From: Erpetoichthys calabaricus
Lineage: Eukaryota > Chordata > Cladistia > Polypteriformes > Polypteridae
DNA length: 64,000 bases
Assembly: GCF_900747795.2 (NCBI RefSeq)
Contig: NC_041402.2
Span: forward strand, 179,451,875-179,515,874
Direction: 5' to 3'
Shown: in pieces, positions 23,701 through 45,902 of the stretch
How the letters are laid out: each line of letters begins with the position of its first letter
Position numbering within the stretch: position 1 is the first letter of the stretch
Notes under the pieces: model-generated
The model's database searches: none
Seen by the model: only the letters and a program-made list of their open reading frames with translations
Told to the model about the DNA's origin: nothing
Program-made: the position numbers and the translations under genes

Positions 23701-26700
23701 CTAGTACGATGAACGTTTCGAGTCTTACCACCCACTTCCTGCTTGTAGGAAGTAATCTGATCTGAACAATTTATACTTTTTAACACACTTTTCCAGTTCA
23801 TGGTTTTAGGAATTTGGTGACTAGCAACACATGCTAATCAAAGCTAGACTTGGTGCCTGTCCATCATGGGGAACAACTCACAAATATAAGCCAATTCACC
23901 GAGGAGGTTATAGGAAGAAAAAACACAATGCCACAAGGACATCATGGTAACTCTACACAGGCAGTACCCAGTTAACCAAAGGTAGGGGGAATGGAGGAAA
24001 ATCAGCAAAGACACAAGAACCAGACTATCATCTTGGGGTAGGAAAGACGTTGGAGACAAATAAACGAAAGCACAAAGATAACATGTACACTCTGCACAGG
24101 CAGTGCCAGAATTCAAACGCAGGCCTCAAAGTACAACTTACTGGGTTTCCAACAAGGATCTGAGGCTCTTAGCAAAAGAGGTTTGCTTTCGATGGGGACT
24201 CATTGGACTAGAAGGCTCCCTTGTAGGTGAATACAGTTCAAGTCTTATACCTTCCCACTTAGTCTACCTGCAAAGTAATTTTATATCTTCTAGCTCAGGG
24301 GTTCTTAACCTGAGGTCCGTAGACCTCTAGGGGGTCAGATAAAAATTAACATTTATATTCACTATACAGCCCCAGTACTGTTGATTTTCCGTGCGTGAAC
24401 TTTCTCACGTGATTTTTCTCGCATGTTATGTCTCTCGCCGTTACTTTTCTCTAGTATTTTTTTCTCACAAGTATTTATCTCAACTAAGCCTAATGCATGT
24501 GTTACATACTTGTGAGAAAAATAACGGCGACAAAAATGTCACATGAGAAACATCACGTGAGAAAAAATAGAGGTCACCATACAGCCCTCTCCCTTGTCCC
24601 AATCAACGGTTTCCCATTGAAAGAAATGAAAGAAAACGCCCCCTGCCACAGCTTACAGCGTCGACCGCTAGCCATTTCTTGACTTGCTGTTGGCCCCCGT
24701 TTACCATTTAGATGCTTGCACGACTGCCATCTTGTGCCACTCCATAAGAGCAAGTGCTAATTCTCCTTTTCCATGGTTTATCACAGGTTGATTATCTTCT
24801 CACATACTGGTGAGGAATAATTGTCCACAATTTCTTTCAAGTGTGGCTGGCTGAAAAGTGATTTGTGTGCAGGGTGCATGAAGGTGCAGTATCGAGAAAT
24901 GCACGTGCAAGGGTTGTGAAAAACCAACCAGACTCTGTGTGTATCTGCTTGTCCGTCTACGAAGGTTTGTTCAATGGTCTGTCTATCCGTCAATGTCTTT
25001 TTGTCAGTTGTTCTGTCATGCTTATTAAAGTTGTGTTTATGTGAATATTTCTGGGTAAGGGGGTCCATGGCTTTATCAGATTCTTAAAGGGGTCCGTGAC
25101 TCAAAAAAAGGTTAAGAATCACTGGTCTAGAGAGTTTTTTTTAATCGAACAAGTTTTGAAGACACTGAAAGGTGTCACTGATCAAGTAGTATGGAAACAG
25201 GGGCAAGAAGTACACCAGGTAAACTGATTTGTGTTTTCTCGTAAATAAAATGGAGTTTTGTATTTTAGTATATCTCATTTATCATGGCATCAGATAGTGG
25301 CAACATGTGTGTCAGTTTGACATGCAAGCATGAACAGCACTATACATGTAAAAAAATACTACTGCTGCTATTACTAAGGTCTTAAGCTGTTGAGTCGTAC
25401 AGGGAGAAGCATGAAGAGTGCATGAACTATCTAAAAACATTTCGGCTTCTGGTCATTCTCACATCACACTTCATGATCTCAACTTCTGTCAAAGCCGTGG
25501 ATGTATTCTGCCTGACTGTACTGCCAACATTTCTTTGCACTTCTATTTTTTTTTTTGGCCAGCTTGCAGCTGTTTTGTGAGCTCTGGGTGTGGGATCCTA
25601 ATTTCTCTCAAGTCCTGCCAATTTCTCTTCACTGCAGTACCATTCTTTTGAAATGAACATTCCTAGATATGCTCACTAATGTGTTTCATTGAGCGATACA
25701 CAAGGGCATATTGTATCTCGTTATTGTTTACCAGGTGCTCTGTGCCCACACTATTGGAAAAGAGCCTCTACATAAATCTGACCATCTGGCAATAGCCAGA
25801 ATACAAATAAAGGAAAACGTTTACAAAAGAACCCACCTTAATGGCAACACCCGACTTCCAAACAAATTCTAAAACAATACCGGGCAGTTGCTGTGCACCA
25901 CACACAGAACAAAAAGAATGAGGGTTTGGAGGAAGGTTGTCTAAGACAGTCTTTCTCTAGCTCTGGGTTGCCATTGGTAGCTGTCCTTGTGTTGTAAGCA
26001 TATCCCTCGATTACAAAAGAAAAAACAATCTTGGAAGGAGGCGAGACGTGATTTTCTCAGAGAGACTCTTATACGTCCCGCGAGACGAGTCCACTCCTGG
26101 GGCCGGAAATAAAGGACAATGAGTAGATGACAAAGTAAAACGTCGAAAAGAATTCAAAAATGTTGGCGCGGTACACATGCGGAGCAGGTTAAAGATAATG
26201 GAAGTACGAAAAATTCGAAAGTCTCAAAAAAAGGATAGTAAAGATCGCATTAGCGCAAACAAACAGAAATTATTACTCGGTGAAATAACAGAACACCAAA
26301 AAAGAGATCGAATATATTGTTTGGGTTTAAACTTTCGGAGACTTGTAGATCGTCTGATTCGTGTTTCCAGCGAGAATTAAAAGATCCCAAAAACGTTGGC
26401 GCAGTTTGAAGTCCAGTGAGATGGAGACTTTTAACATGAGATTCTTTCAAGTCACGCCCTACTTACAACTATTTTCAAACAAGACCACGGTCATCTAACC
26501 TCTCAGTCGTGTGAATGCTTTTGTCAGACACAGTTCCTGTGCTCTCAGCTCTTATAAATTTTATCAGGACAATACTTTTACACGTTCTAGATAACACATC
26601 AATGACTAAGCAAAGAAGAAAGAGCATGGAGAAACATTCGTAAAAGTCGTTTTATTTATTAGGGAGAAAGAAACGATATTCACTCACAGGCAGTTATATG

Positions 26701-27686
26701 TTGCGTTGTTACGATGTAAGTCCAAACACGGAAACAAAATTTAATGGGATCTTGAAGAAAACTTAACTCTAAATATTGTTTTTACTAAAGTTTTAAAGTA
26801 AAAGTGAAAATAATGCATATGTAACAATTCCCATGAAAATAACAATCTCTAAAATTGTATATCCGGTTCACCAAACCCGGAGGTGGGCAAGTGAAGCGAG
26901 CAGGGCGCAGAGCCCCCTAGTCAGATTAAAAAAATAAAATAAATAAAACCCACTTCAGCTACAACTCCCAAAGAGATCGATGGCACTTGGTAAGGTTTTT
27001 CTCCAGTTTCTTATTCCTATCCAAATCCCCCACACGTTTCACAAAGGGAGACCCCATCTACCACTCGTTTCACTAAGGTGGAAGTCAGCTCTTCTAACTG
27101 AAAATCCATTAGAAGAAGCCAAGGTACATCGAATTGTGCTAATTTCGCCAAAGAGATACCCCGTTCGTCTATTTGCATTCATTTCACCATTCTTCTGTTG
27201 TTGTCTGTGGTTCAACAGTGAATTTAAAAAGGTAAAGCTGGGTCCCAAGGCTATAAAAGGCTGAGAAACACTGTTCTAATATCTGTACAAACAGAAGAGA
27301 GCTGTGACGTATTTTATACAACCTGTGCTTTCTCTTCTCAGATTTCTGTACTTGCTCAACCACTGGAACCTGAAAAAAAAAATAAAATACATTTTGTAAA
27401 ACTCTGAACTCGGGTTCCTCCTCCAAATTAACACCTATAGAATTCAAGTGGATCTGCTCACCTTTTGAACTTCGCTGGACATCCATTTGAAGCAGGGGTA
27501 AGCATCTAGGAGATCAAAAGGTGCCAGTATCCCGAGAGCCAGAAGACATGCCAGAAGCAGCTTCAGGACAAAAGAGGCCAGCAGAGAGCAGAGCACATTT
27601 AAGAGGCCGAGACAATAGTCACACTGGGCAAACAAGCAGATGCCAACAAGGAGTAGAGTGAAAGTGGTGACCCACAAATGCAACAT
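14017..27686 (-). CDS. unrecognised nine-exon gene, 379 aa, two membrane segments plus spectrin-like helices
   Basis: Coding exons on the minus strand are 27462-27686, 27323-27369, 22095-22218, 21561-21697, 21303-21471, 18577-18660, 14517-14621, 14275-14426 and 14017-14113. Every junction has AG/GT and every splice phase agrees, giving one frame of 379 codons and a TGA at 14017-14019. I start at the ATG at 27686; its exon begins at an acceptor at 27707, so upstream exons may be untranslated. Residues 3-20 and about 27-55 are strongly hydrophobic, followed by a basic KSEKRKHR. Residues about 92-300 are predicted helical with spacing like a spectrin repeat ([48 protein letters not shown]). The C-terminal 80 residues have no motif I know. 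It could be a membrane-anchored spectrin-type protein. I cannot name a family. Two donors (27322 GTTGTA, 21302 GTCAGC) are weak. Confidence 0.6.
14622..15249. other. intron sequence, nothing recognised
   Basis: Part of the intron between exons 18577-18660 and 14517-14621 of the unrecognised gene. No repeat recognised. Confidence 0.4.
15258..15820. mobile_element. hAT MITE with long terminal repeats
   Basis: Inverted ends starting CAGGGGTCCTC and containing CCTGGAGGGCCACAGTGGCT are flanked by 8-bp duplications TGCTCGAC (15250) and TGCTAGAC (15821). No coding capacity. It is a member of a family also seen at 15829, 51500, 58363 and 62881. Confidence 0.75.
15829..16802. mobile_element. second hAT MITE of the same family, carrying a Helitron
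   Basis: It starts directly at the right duplication of the previous MITE and ends CACCCCTG at 16802, followed by TGCTAAAC (16803-16810). It is interrupted at 16150-16583 by a Helitron. Without that insert it would be 540 bp. Confidence 0.7.
16150..16583 (-). mobile_element. Helitron-like element, precise A/T insertion
   Basis: On the minus strand it starts TCTTAATACATAATTCGCC after A (16584) and ends GTCTAG before T (16149). A hairpin GCCCGTTTC / GAAACGGGC lies seven bases before the CTAG. The host MITE shows the unfilled site in a sister copy (CTCCTTATTAGCAATAAG on the minus strand near 52085), so the ends are exact and no target base is duplicated. The interior has two roughly 68-bp tandem units (16313-16445) and a shorter CpG-rich duplicate (16478-16530). 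Confidence 0.8.
16980..17041 (+). repeat. fragment of the repeat found in the 6.9-kb palindrome
   Basis: AGTACTAGGGTGTTGTACCG through AAGCAAAATGAC matches 6917-6975. It is cut off there and continues directly into the repeat starting AACAACATTTATTTA. Confidence 0.65.
17070..17160 (-). mobile_element. LINE/SINE 3' tail fragment
   Basis: The minus strand reads TGTGAATTTCCCCTTGGGAT, then TAATAAAGTATCTATT, the same tail as the LINE ending at 11140. Confidence 0.6.
17253..17729 (+). mobile_element. SINE block: 3' half-copy followed by a full copy, one target duplication
   Basis: A 3' piece of the SINE (17253-17357, ending GGATAATGGATGGG) is followed at once by a full copy (17358-17729). The full copy has box A TGGCGCAGTGGGTAGCGC, box B GGGTTCGATTCCC and a GGAT tail. 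The pair is flanked by a perfect 14-bp duplication ATAAAAGTAAGGTC (17239-17252 and 17730-17743). Confidence 0.85.
17861..18576. other. intron sequence, nothing recognised
   Basis: Open frames at 18074-18334 (minus) and 18216-18473 (plus) have no supporting splice sites in phase with the neighbouring gene. Confidence 0.4.
18661..20178. other. intron sequence with a CA microsatellite
   Basis: Part of the intron between exons 21303-21471 and 18577-18660. A CA run lies at 18985-19010. Nothing else recognised. Confidence 0.45.
20179..20560 (-). mobile_element. RTE/BovB-like LINE 3' end, fragment
   Basis: The minus strand codes [20 protein letters not shown] and [11 protein letters not shown], then the RRRFMDVV and DRKRW region, ending in CCCTAATGGGAGCAGCCGAA and an AAG-rich tail. 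This is the C-terminal end of an RTE-clade polyprotein. Confidence 0.65.
20561..21302. other. intron sequence, nothing recognised
   Basis: No repeat or additional exon with phase-compatible splice sites was found. Confidence 0.35.
22260..22421. mobile_element. hAT MITE, young
   Basis: 162 bp with inverted ends CAGTGGCGTAGCTGGGG / CTAGCTACGCCCCTG and a perfect 8-bp duplication GTGTCTGA (22252-22259 and 22422-22429). It lies in an intron, 41 bases from the acceptor side of exon 22095-22218 of the unrecognised gene. Confidence 0.85.
22430..23044. other. intron sequence, nothing recognised
   Basis: I see no exon or known repeat. Confidence 0.35.
23045..23215 (-). mobile_element. tRNA-derived SINE (second family), fragment
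   Basis: GGGCCTTGCTCAAGGGCCCA, CAACCTTCCGATTACCAG and CCTCAGAGCCACCACTCCAC are the head and body of the SINE at 43923-44185, read here in the same minus orientation. The tail part is missing. Confidence 0.6.
23216..23822. other. intron sequence, nothing recognised
   Basis: A minus-strand 76-residue frame (23571-23801) begins [15 protein letters not shown]. It may be a fossil of a coding repeat, but I cannot assign it. Confidence 0.3.
23823..24120 (-). mobile_element. degenerate SINE copy or copies
   Basis: Repeated echoes of the SINE body in minus orientation (AACATGTACACTCTGCACAG and TGGTAACTCTACACAGGCAG) suggest one or two old overlapping copies. Confidence 0.35.
24296..25124. mobile_element. 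hAT-type non-autonomous element
   Basis: Ends CAGGGGTTCTTAACCTGAGG and GGTTAAGAATCACTG are inverted repeats typical of hAT. The flanking octamers TTCTAGCT and GTCTAGAG agree in five positions, so the insertion is old. A palindromic sub-element lies at 24401-24564. Confidence 0.65.
24401..24564. repeat. imperfect palindrome inside the hAT element
   Basis: TTTCTCACGTGAT (24401) pairs with ATCACGTGAGAAA (24552), and TTTCTCACAAGTA (24461) pairs with TACTTGTGAGAAA (24507), with partly complementary sequence between (CGCCGTTA / TAACGGCG). Confidence 0.7.
25125..26002. other. intron sequence, nothing recognised
   Basis: Part of the long intron between exons 27323-27369 and 22095-22218. Nothing recognised. 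Confidence 0.4.
26003..26920 (+). mobile_element. Helitron-like non-autonomous element
   Basis: It begins TCCCTCGATTACAAAAG after A (26002) and ends CTAG (26917-26920) before T, with a GGGC/GCCCC hairpin just upstream. The 5' 350 bp match, in opposite orientation, 62250-62617 (CATGCGGAGCAGGTTAAAGA, GATCGCATTAGCGCAAACAA). The 3' end matches that of the copy ending at 1567. No Rep/helicase frame. Confidence 0.65.
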
Positions 27687-27707
27687 GATGCAGGAGAAGT
27701 GAAAAAC

Positions 27708-28131
27708 CTGTTGGGGATCCGAAGAAAGAAGTTAAAACACAATTAACAGAACTAGGAGAAAGAAAAAAAAAATAGAAAGGGAACCATACACATTCACACA
27801 AAGAAATAGACACCCGTAAAACAATACCCATAATTACACACCTTCAAAAAAAAAAATGCAAACAGAAACTGGTAGAAGAATACTCATTCAACTATACATG
27901 ATGACAAGAGAAGAGCGCACGTGTTGTTATAGAGACAGCTCACATAATTCCACATTTCTATAAGCACAAATAGACACACACGAGTGGGCAGGCACATAAC
28001 AGCGCAAAGAACTACACATTGAAGTCAATTTATTCTTATAAAGACAAACATAGGGAAAAGAATATTCACACATGACCACATTTTCATAAAGAAAGCCCAT
28101 AAATAGCAAGAAGACAAGTGAAAACCATTAA
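27708..28131. other. no recognised feature
   Basis: Sequence upstream of the first coding exon of the unrecognised gene. I could not identify its promoter or untranslated exons. Confidence 0.35.
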
Positions 28132-28215
28132 CCAGTTTTCTAGGCTGCTTATCCATTTCAGAGTCATGGGAAGCCAGAGCCTAGGTCCAAAGCAGTAAAC
28201 ACGATTTTCCATTTA
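28132..28215 (-). mobile_element. SINE 3' fragment
   Basis: CTAGGCTGCTTATCCATTTC and the following GGGAAGCCAGAGCC match the tail end of the GGAT-tailed SINE in minus orientation. Confidence 0.4.
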
Positions 28216-28293
28216 AACCATTTTTTGAAAAGATCACTTTCACTTATACGCCCAGTATTTAATACACAGTATTATTACAAAAAAAGTATAATT

Positions 28294-28751
28294 TGTGATA
28301 GACGGCCAGGAACCCTGCCCCGCCGGGACGCCTGGAGGAAGGAGGGACAGAGAGAGCGGCATTTCTCTTCCCTGGGCACCTGGACGGTCCTTGATCCCGT
28401 GGAGGACAGCACTTCCAGTACACCAGGAAGTGTTGACGGACCAGGGATGGTGTACGCCCGGAGTGCTTCCGGGTGCAAGGGCACCACTTCCGTCACACTG
28501 GGGAGTGCTGCCAGAAGTTTGTCATCAGGCACCTGGAACACATCCGGGGCATTATAAAATGGGCCGCCTCACTCCATTCGAAGAGCCGGAGTCGGGTGGA
28601 AGAGGATGGAGCTTGAGAGACAAGAGTGGAGGCGGCCTGAAGGACCAAGGACTGAGCAAACTGTAAATAGTCATTGGAAACAGTAGTGTAATAAACGTGT
28701 GTGTTGTGGACATTGTGGTGTCGTACGTCTGTGGCTGGGCTAGCTGTTACA
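28294..28751 (+). mobile_element. solo LTR (retrotransposon fossil)
   Basis: It begins TGTGATAG and ends CTGTTACA, with flanking AATT/AGTT as a possible 4-bp target duplication. It contains a TATA-like box (ATTATAAAAT near 28551) and a poly(A)-type AATAAA near 28690. It is homologous to 42689-43224. No internal region is attached, so this is a solo LTR, probably Ty3/gypsy-type. Moderately old. Confidence 0.55.
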
Positions 28752-29674
28752 AGTTAAATAAAGAAACAAAAAATACAAAGCTCAGCACAGATCTCTATTA
28801 GGTATCTACACATACTGATAAATGCTCCACATGTATAGACACACACAAGTATAAAAACATGTCTACTTTTATACTATTCAACTTTTTCATTATACAACCT
28901 TACAAAAACTGTACAAAAAAAAAATCACAAGTACAAATTCTCACAAAATAATAGGCAGGACAAAACACCCATACATCTGTTTTTTTCCCCCCACTGTTCA
29001 AACCCACCATATTGCACAATCCTAAAAAAAATTACACAGAGGCAAATCATCTATTAGCTAATTCAACAAGCCAAACTGAATGCTCTCCTTTCATTTTAGA
29101 AAATGTTATGTAAGAAGCGAGTAGACGGACACATGCAGGAGCAAACATGCACAGCAGGTTCACAAAAATGTAGATACATCAAAAATGGCCACATTCACAT
29201 ACAGTACAATTACACATACAAAGAACTACAAATTCTTAGAAAAAGCATGCATACTGTATACAAAGCATCCTGATGCAAAACCAGCAACAAACTCAAGAGA
29301 TTCACATAAAAGAACCTCTGTCCAAATCACTAGGATACAAAGCTTGATGCTCACTGTTGGGTATGCAACACACAAGGATACACATGGCCACTCACCTGTT
29401 TGATTCACACATAAATATCAATGTTAACATATCCCCATGTTCCAACCTTGTAAAGCTCAACTGTTCAGCCGGTGTATCAGAGGCCATCAATTTATGGACA
29501 GTCAGTCTGGAGAGACTGGTTTCACTTCTTCTTCAGGTATGTCAGGAATGCTGTATGAAGGAATGCAGGAAGTGGGGAACGGGGGTAGAAGCCATCAATA
29601 GGGAAGAAAGAGGTCAATGAGATGGCAACCTGGATAAAAGTAATATACAGGTGTTTAAAAAAAAAACAATGGGC
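28752..29674. other. intergenic, nothing recognised
   Basis: It lies between the chek1 poly(A) site and the solo LTR. Two short minus-strand open stretches (29529-29632 and 29448-29490) have weak splice signals and were not accepted as exons. Confidence 0.35.
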
Positions 29675-29693
29675 AATCTAGGTCAAAATTATC

Positions 29694-29699
29694 TTTATT
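29694..29699 (-). terminator. chek1: chek1 poly(A) signal
   Basis: AATAAA on the minus strand, 336 bp beyond the chek1 stop at 30035-30037, giving a 3' UTR of about 350 bases. Confidence 0.65.
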
Positions 29700-30034
29700 T
29701 TTTCACATTTAAGAAACAATAACTATTAACATTGAACAAGCACACAGTAACTTTTTTCCCCCCTAATGGTGGTCCTCAGGTGGACATTTATGTGTGAGGT
29801 AGTAAACCCAGGCCAGAATAGAAATATTTTCTTCAGTGCCTGGCCACACGTTTCTTCAATGGAATGCAAAGGAGCAAAGGCTGGTCATCACAACAATACC
29901 CCTCAAAGTTCACATTCTTATTACATAGGTCCAGCTAGTCTCTCAACGCCACAGTAACAATTCAACATGTGCTGGTAGGCTGAGACTTGTGATCTGGCCC
30001 AGCAGGAGTGGAGCAGTTGTCCAGAGGATGCATG

Positions 30035-42394
<12,360 letters not shown>

Positions 42395-42560
42395 GAATAA
42401 ACAACAACAGCATTTATTTCTATAGCACATTTTCATACAGATGATGTAGCTCAAAGTGCTTTATAGGATGAAGAAAGAGAAAAAATATATATATATAAAT
42501 AAAATTAGGCAATATTACTTAACATAGAATAAATGTAAGGTCCTTTGGCCATGGAGGACA
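42395..42560 (+). repeat. unclassified interspersed repeat
   Basis: AACAACAGCATTTATTTCTA, TAGCTCAAAGTGCTTTATAG and TTAACATAGAATAAATGTAA form the continuous version of the repeat that is interrupted at 7207-7580 and 17041-17860. Confidence 0.6.
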
Positions 42561-42688
42561 GAAGAAAAACAAACAAAAAAAAAAAAAAAGACTGCTTAGC
42601 TGATTGATTTCTAATTTGTACACTGACTAGTCAAAATGTAAGTCTCAAAAACACTTGCACATATCAAAAATGGAAGACGTGTTACATT

Positions 42689-43224
42689 TGTGGCGGGCGG
42701 CTGGGCGCCATACCCAGTCGGGACGCCTGGAAGAACCGGGAGAGGGATTAATCCATCCCCCGGGCCACGAGAGGACAGCCGCCCTGGTTGCTATGGGGGT
42801 CACGGGAATCGAGCTGGGAAGCTGGTGGATCCTAGAGCCCTGGAAGCCAGCACTTCCGCCACACCAGGAAGTGCTGGTGGAAGGAATTCCAGGGTCACCT
42901 GGAGTGCTTCCGGGTGCTCGTGCGGCACTTTCGCCACACCAGGAAGTGCCGGCGGAGGGCACCTGGAGCATATCCGGGCGAGCATATAAGGGGCCGCCTT
43001 CCAACAGTCAAGGAGCGAGAGTCGGGAGGAAGAGGACAAGGCTTCGGAGTGGGAAGAAAAGATGGCCCGAAGAGGACCATTGAGAGGCCCAAGAAAAGGG
43101 TGTTTGGTGCTGGAGCAGTGTGTGCTGTGTGGGACTTTTACTTCACTGTAAATATTGCAAGTCCACCACACACGGTTTATTTAAGAACGATGTCTGTCTG
43201 TGAGTGCTCTGGCTGGCTCTCACA
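42689..43224 (+). mobile_element. solo LTR (retrotransposon fossil)
   Basis: It begins TGTGGCGG, ends CTCTCACA and is flanked by the 4-bp duplication CATT (42685-42688 and 43225-43228). It contains a TATA-like box (GCATATAAGG near 42984) and an internal near-duplicate CACACCAGGAAGTGC (about 42861 and 42935). It is the same family as 28294-28751. No internal coding region remains. The clean ends suggest moderate age. Confidence 0.65.
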
Positions 43225-43922
43225 CATTGAATAGGGTTATCATCCCCCCCCACAAGTTTAAACCTTACATATAAGCTTCAATTGAAACTTTAGTCTTGAC
43301 TTCTAAGGCCCATTTTAAAGCTTTAGCATGTCTCCCCAGCATAGATGACGAAGTACTCTCTCTGCCTTACTTTACTACTAGACTGAATATTTCAATCTTT
43401 CCCTCAATAACCTTACATCATCAGTGTCAGAACTTTGACTAAATTACCTCAGAACTGACTTGACTGTACTGATTGTAGGATCATCTTCAAGCAACTAAAT
43501 GTCCGTAGATCTTAAAGTTAAACCACCTAAAAATCTGCATACATTATATACTGCATGCCACAAAAAGATGCACAAAAAAAAAAAAATCACTTGGGAACTT
43601 TTTCTTCACTACCTGAAGACTTTGTAGAAACTCTTAAGTTTGGTGGAAGCTCTCCCATTATCTCTTTCATGTTTATATTAATATTTTTCTCATAAACTAG
43701 AAAGTGCAGCTGAAGATCACATTTTTTTTTTTTAATTCCTTTATAGTACTAACCTGAGGGCAGGAAAAGGATGCCCAAGCAACATCCCAATCTGGATAGA
43801 ATAGCATAAAGTAATATGGTGAACATATCTTATTACTTATAAACACACACATAGTGCAGAATGGGAACACTGCCACACACTTGGTGCCACTAGTCTGTGC
43901 GAACAAAACACTTTGCATTAAA
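43225..43922. other. chek1 first intron, nothing recognised
   Basis: AT-rich with A- and T-runs. No repeat identified. Confidence 0.4.
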
Positions 43923-44185
43923 CATTTACATTTACATCATTTAGCAGACGCTCTTATCCAGAGCGACTTACAACAGTGTTTGTTAGTTTTTTTTCGCATA
44001 CCCCTTGGGGTCAGAGCGCAGGGTCAGCCATTGTACAGCACCCCCTGGAGCAATTACAGGTTAAGGGCCTTGCTCAAGGGCCCAGCAGAGTAGGATCTCT
44101 TTTGGCACTGACAGGGATTCGAACCGGCAACCTTCGGGATACCAGCGCAGATCCTTAGCCTCAGAGCCAGCACTCCGCCCCTCAC
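43923..44185 (-). mobile_element. tRNA-derived SINE (second family), full length
   Basis: On the minus strand: a tRNA-like head ending in box B GGTTCGAATCCCTGTC, the body GGGCCCTTGAGCAAGGCCCT, and the tail CTCTGGATAAGAGCGTCTGC plus TAAATGATGTAAATG. This tail is the common fish SINE type, unlike the copy at 12985. Confidence 0.75.
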
Positions 44186-44608
44186 ACTTCTTAAACCTTA
44201 CACTTCTTGCACTACTTCTCACTTTCTCTCACTGTATGTTTTATTCTTGAATGCAAACTACAGTTTGTTTTTTTTATCTTGGATTTACGGTAGATTTGTT
44301 TATGGATATCTTAACCAAATTTACAATCTCTGGGGGAGCTGATTAGTATCTCTGTGTAGTTCACTGGATGAAACTTCTTCAACTGAATGCTAGTCCTAGA
44401 TGCCTGATTTATGAATATTTTTTTCCCTTTGCAATATGAAGATCTAATTTTTAGGAATATTCTGTTTCTTCTTTGATGACACACACAAATGTTAACAATC
44501 AGTAGAGATGCTTAACTTGCATTTTTCTTTAAATGGCATTCGATTACATTATGTCATGCTACACAAACATAATCACTACACCCTGATATACTGATACACT
44601 CATTAGAC

Positions 44609-44943
44609 CAGTGGTTCTCAAACTGTGGGGCGCAAAGTAACAAAAAGAGGGGCGCGAAGATGTGAAAAAAAGAAAACAAGAATCGATAATACGAAAAATA
44701 CATCTATTGAAACCAAAATAAATTAACTTAAACTACATTCTGATACTAGAAAAATAAATATAGAGTTAGATAAATGTCGATAAAAGTTAAGTAGGTATAA
44801 TAAAATATGCATCTATGATATATCATTAATTAAAAAAAGAAAAAATTGGTATTAGTGGGCTACTTTCAAAAAATGTTAGGGGGGCGCGATTAAAACTATT
44901 ATGAAAACTCGGGTCGCAAATACTTAAAGGTTGAGAAACGCTG
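44609..44943. mobile_element. hAT-type non-autonomous element
   Basis: Ends CAGTGGTTCTCAAACTG and GGTTGAGAAACGCTG, with 8-bp duplications CATTAGAC (44601-44608) and CATTAGAT (44944-44951). 335 bp, AT-rich, no coding capacity. Confidence 0.8.
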
Positions 44944-45307
44944 CATTAGATGATCTTGGACATGCTATCAGTGACGTACCCTGGGTTCATTGGGGGTTTC
45001 AGGTTTTTAAACATTCAACAACCTTGTCCACCAACCCATTTAGGGTTAATCAGGCCTTGACTTGTCTCCCAGTAGGTTTAGTCCACAAATCACCCCTCTT
45101 GAACCAAAGCCACCTACAGGCACTTTTCCACAGCCTGTGTGATAGTTTGGATGGCTTGGATAGTTTGGATCTATGAGATTAGTACAGTCAAGGCCAAAAG
45201 TTTTGAGAATGACCCATGTACTGATTTTCACAAAGTTTGCAGCTTCAGTGTTTTTAGATCTTTTTCTTAAATGTTTCTATATCAGAATTACAAGCATTTC
45301 ATAAGTT

Positions 45308-45628
45308 TCAAAGGCTTTTATTGACAATGACATTAAGGTGTTGCAAAGAGTCAATATTTACAGGGTTGGCCCTTCTTTCTGTTTCAAGACCTCTGCAATT
45401 CGCCCTGGCAGGCTGTCTGGCATTCAACTTCTGGGCCCAATCCTGACTGATGGCTGCCCATTCTTGCATAATCAATGTTTGGAGTTTGTCAGAATTGGTG
45501 AGTTTTTGTTTGTCCACCTGACTCTTGAGGATTGACCACCAGTTCTCAATGGGATTAAGGTCTGGGGAGTTTTCTGGCCATGGACCCAAAATTTCGATGT
45601 TTTGTTCCCCGAGCCATTTAGTTCTCAC
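45308..45628 (-). pseudogene. Tc1 transposase C-terminal fragment
   Basis: The reading LGEQNIEILGPWPENSPDLN followed by PIENWWSILK contains the third acidic catalytic residue and its helix. The end of the frame reads into sequence that is no longer transposase-like. Left arm of the chimeric element at 45185-47002. Confidence 0.7.
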
Positions 45629-45902
45629 TTTTAACTTACAGCCCGGCGCTCCATCATGCTGGAAAAGGCATTGTTGTTCACCAAACTGTTGTGGAAGTAG
45701 TTGCTCTTAGAGGAGGTTTTGGTCCTATTCTTTATTCATGGTTGTGTTCTTAGGTAAAATTGTGAGTGAGCCCACTACCTTGGCTGAGAAGCAACCCCAC
45801 ACGTGAACGGTCTCAGGATGCTTTATTGTTGGCATGACACAGGACTGAAGGTAGCGCCGCTCGCCTTTTCCTTCTCATCACCTTTCATCAGAAAGGAGAT
45901 TC

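Noticed and set aside
23571-23801. 76-residue minus-strand frame
   Set aside because: Somewhat protein-like composition, but no recognised motif and no phase-compatible splice sites with the surrounding gene.
28295-28666. 123-residue plus-strand frame and its antisense partner
   Set aside because: It lies wholly inside a solo LTR with no coding similarity.
29448-29632. Possible first exons of the nine-exon gene (a short MASDTPAEQ frame and a segment ending in KKK)
   Set aside because: Donor GTTGGA is weak and the phase does not join to the exon at 27462-27707; no independent support.
42655-43234. Several overlapping GC-rich frames on both strands
   Set aside because: Shadows of a GC-rich solo LTR; frames do not correspond to retroelement proteins.
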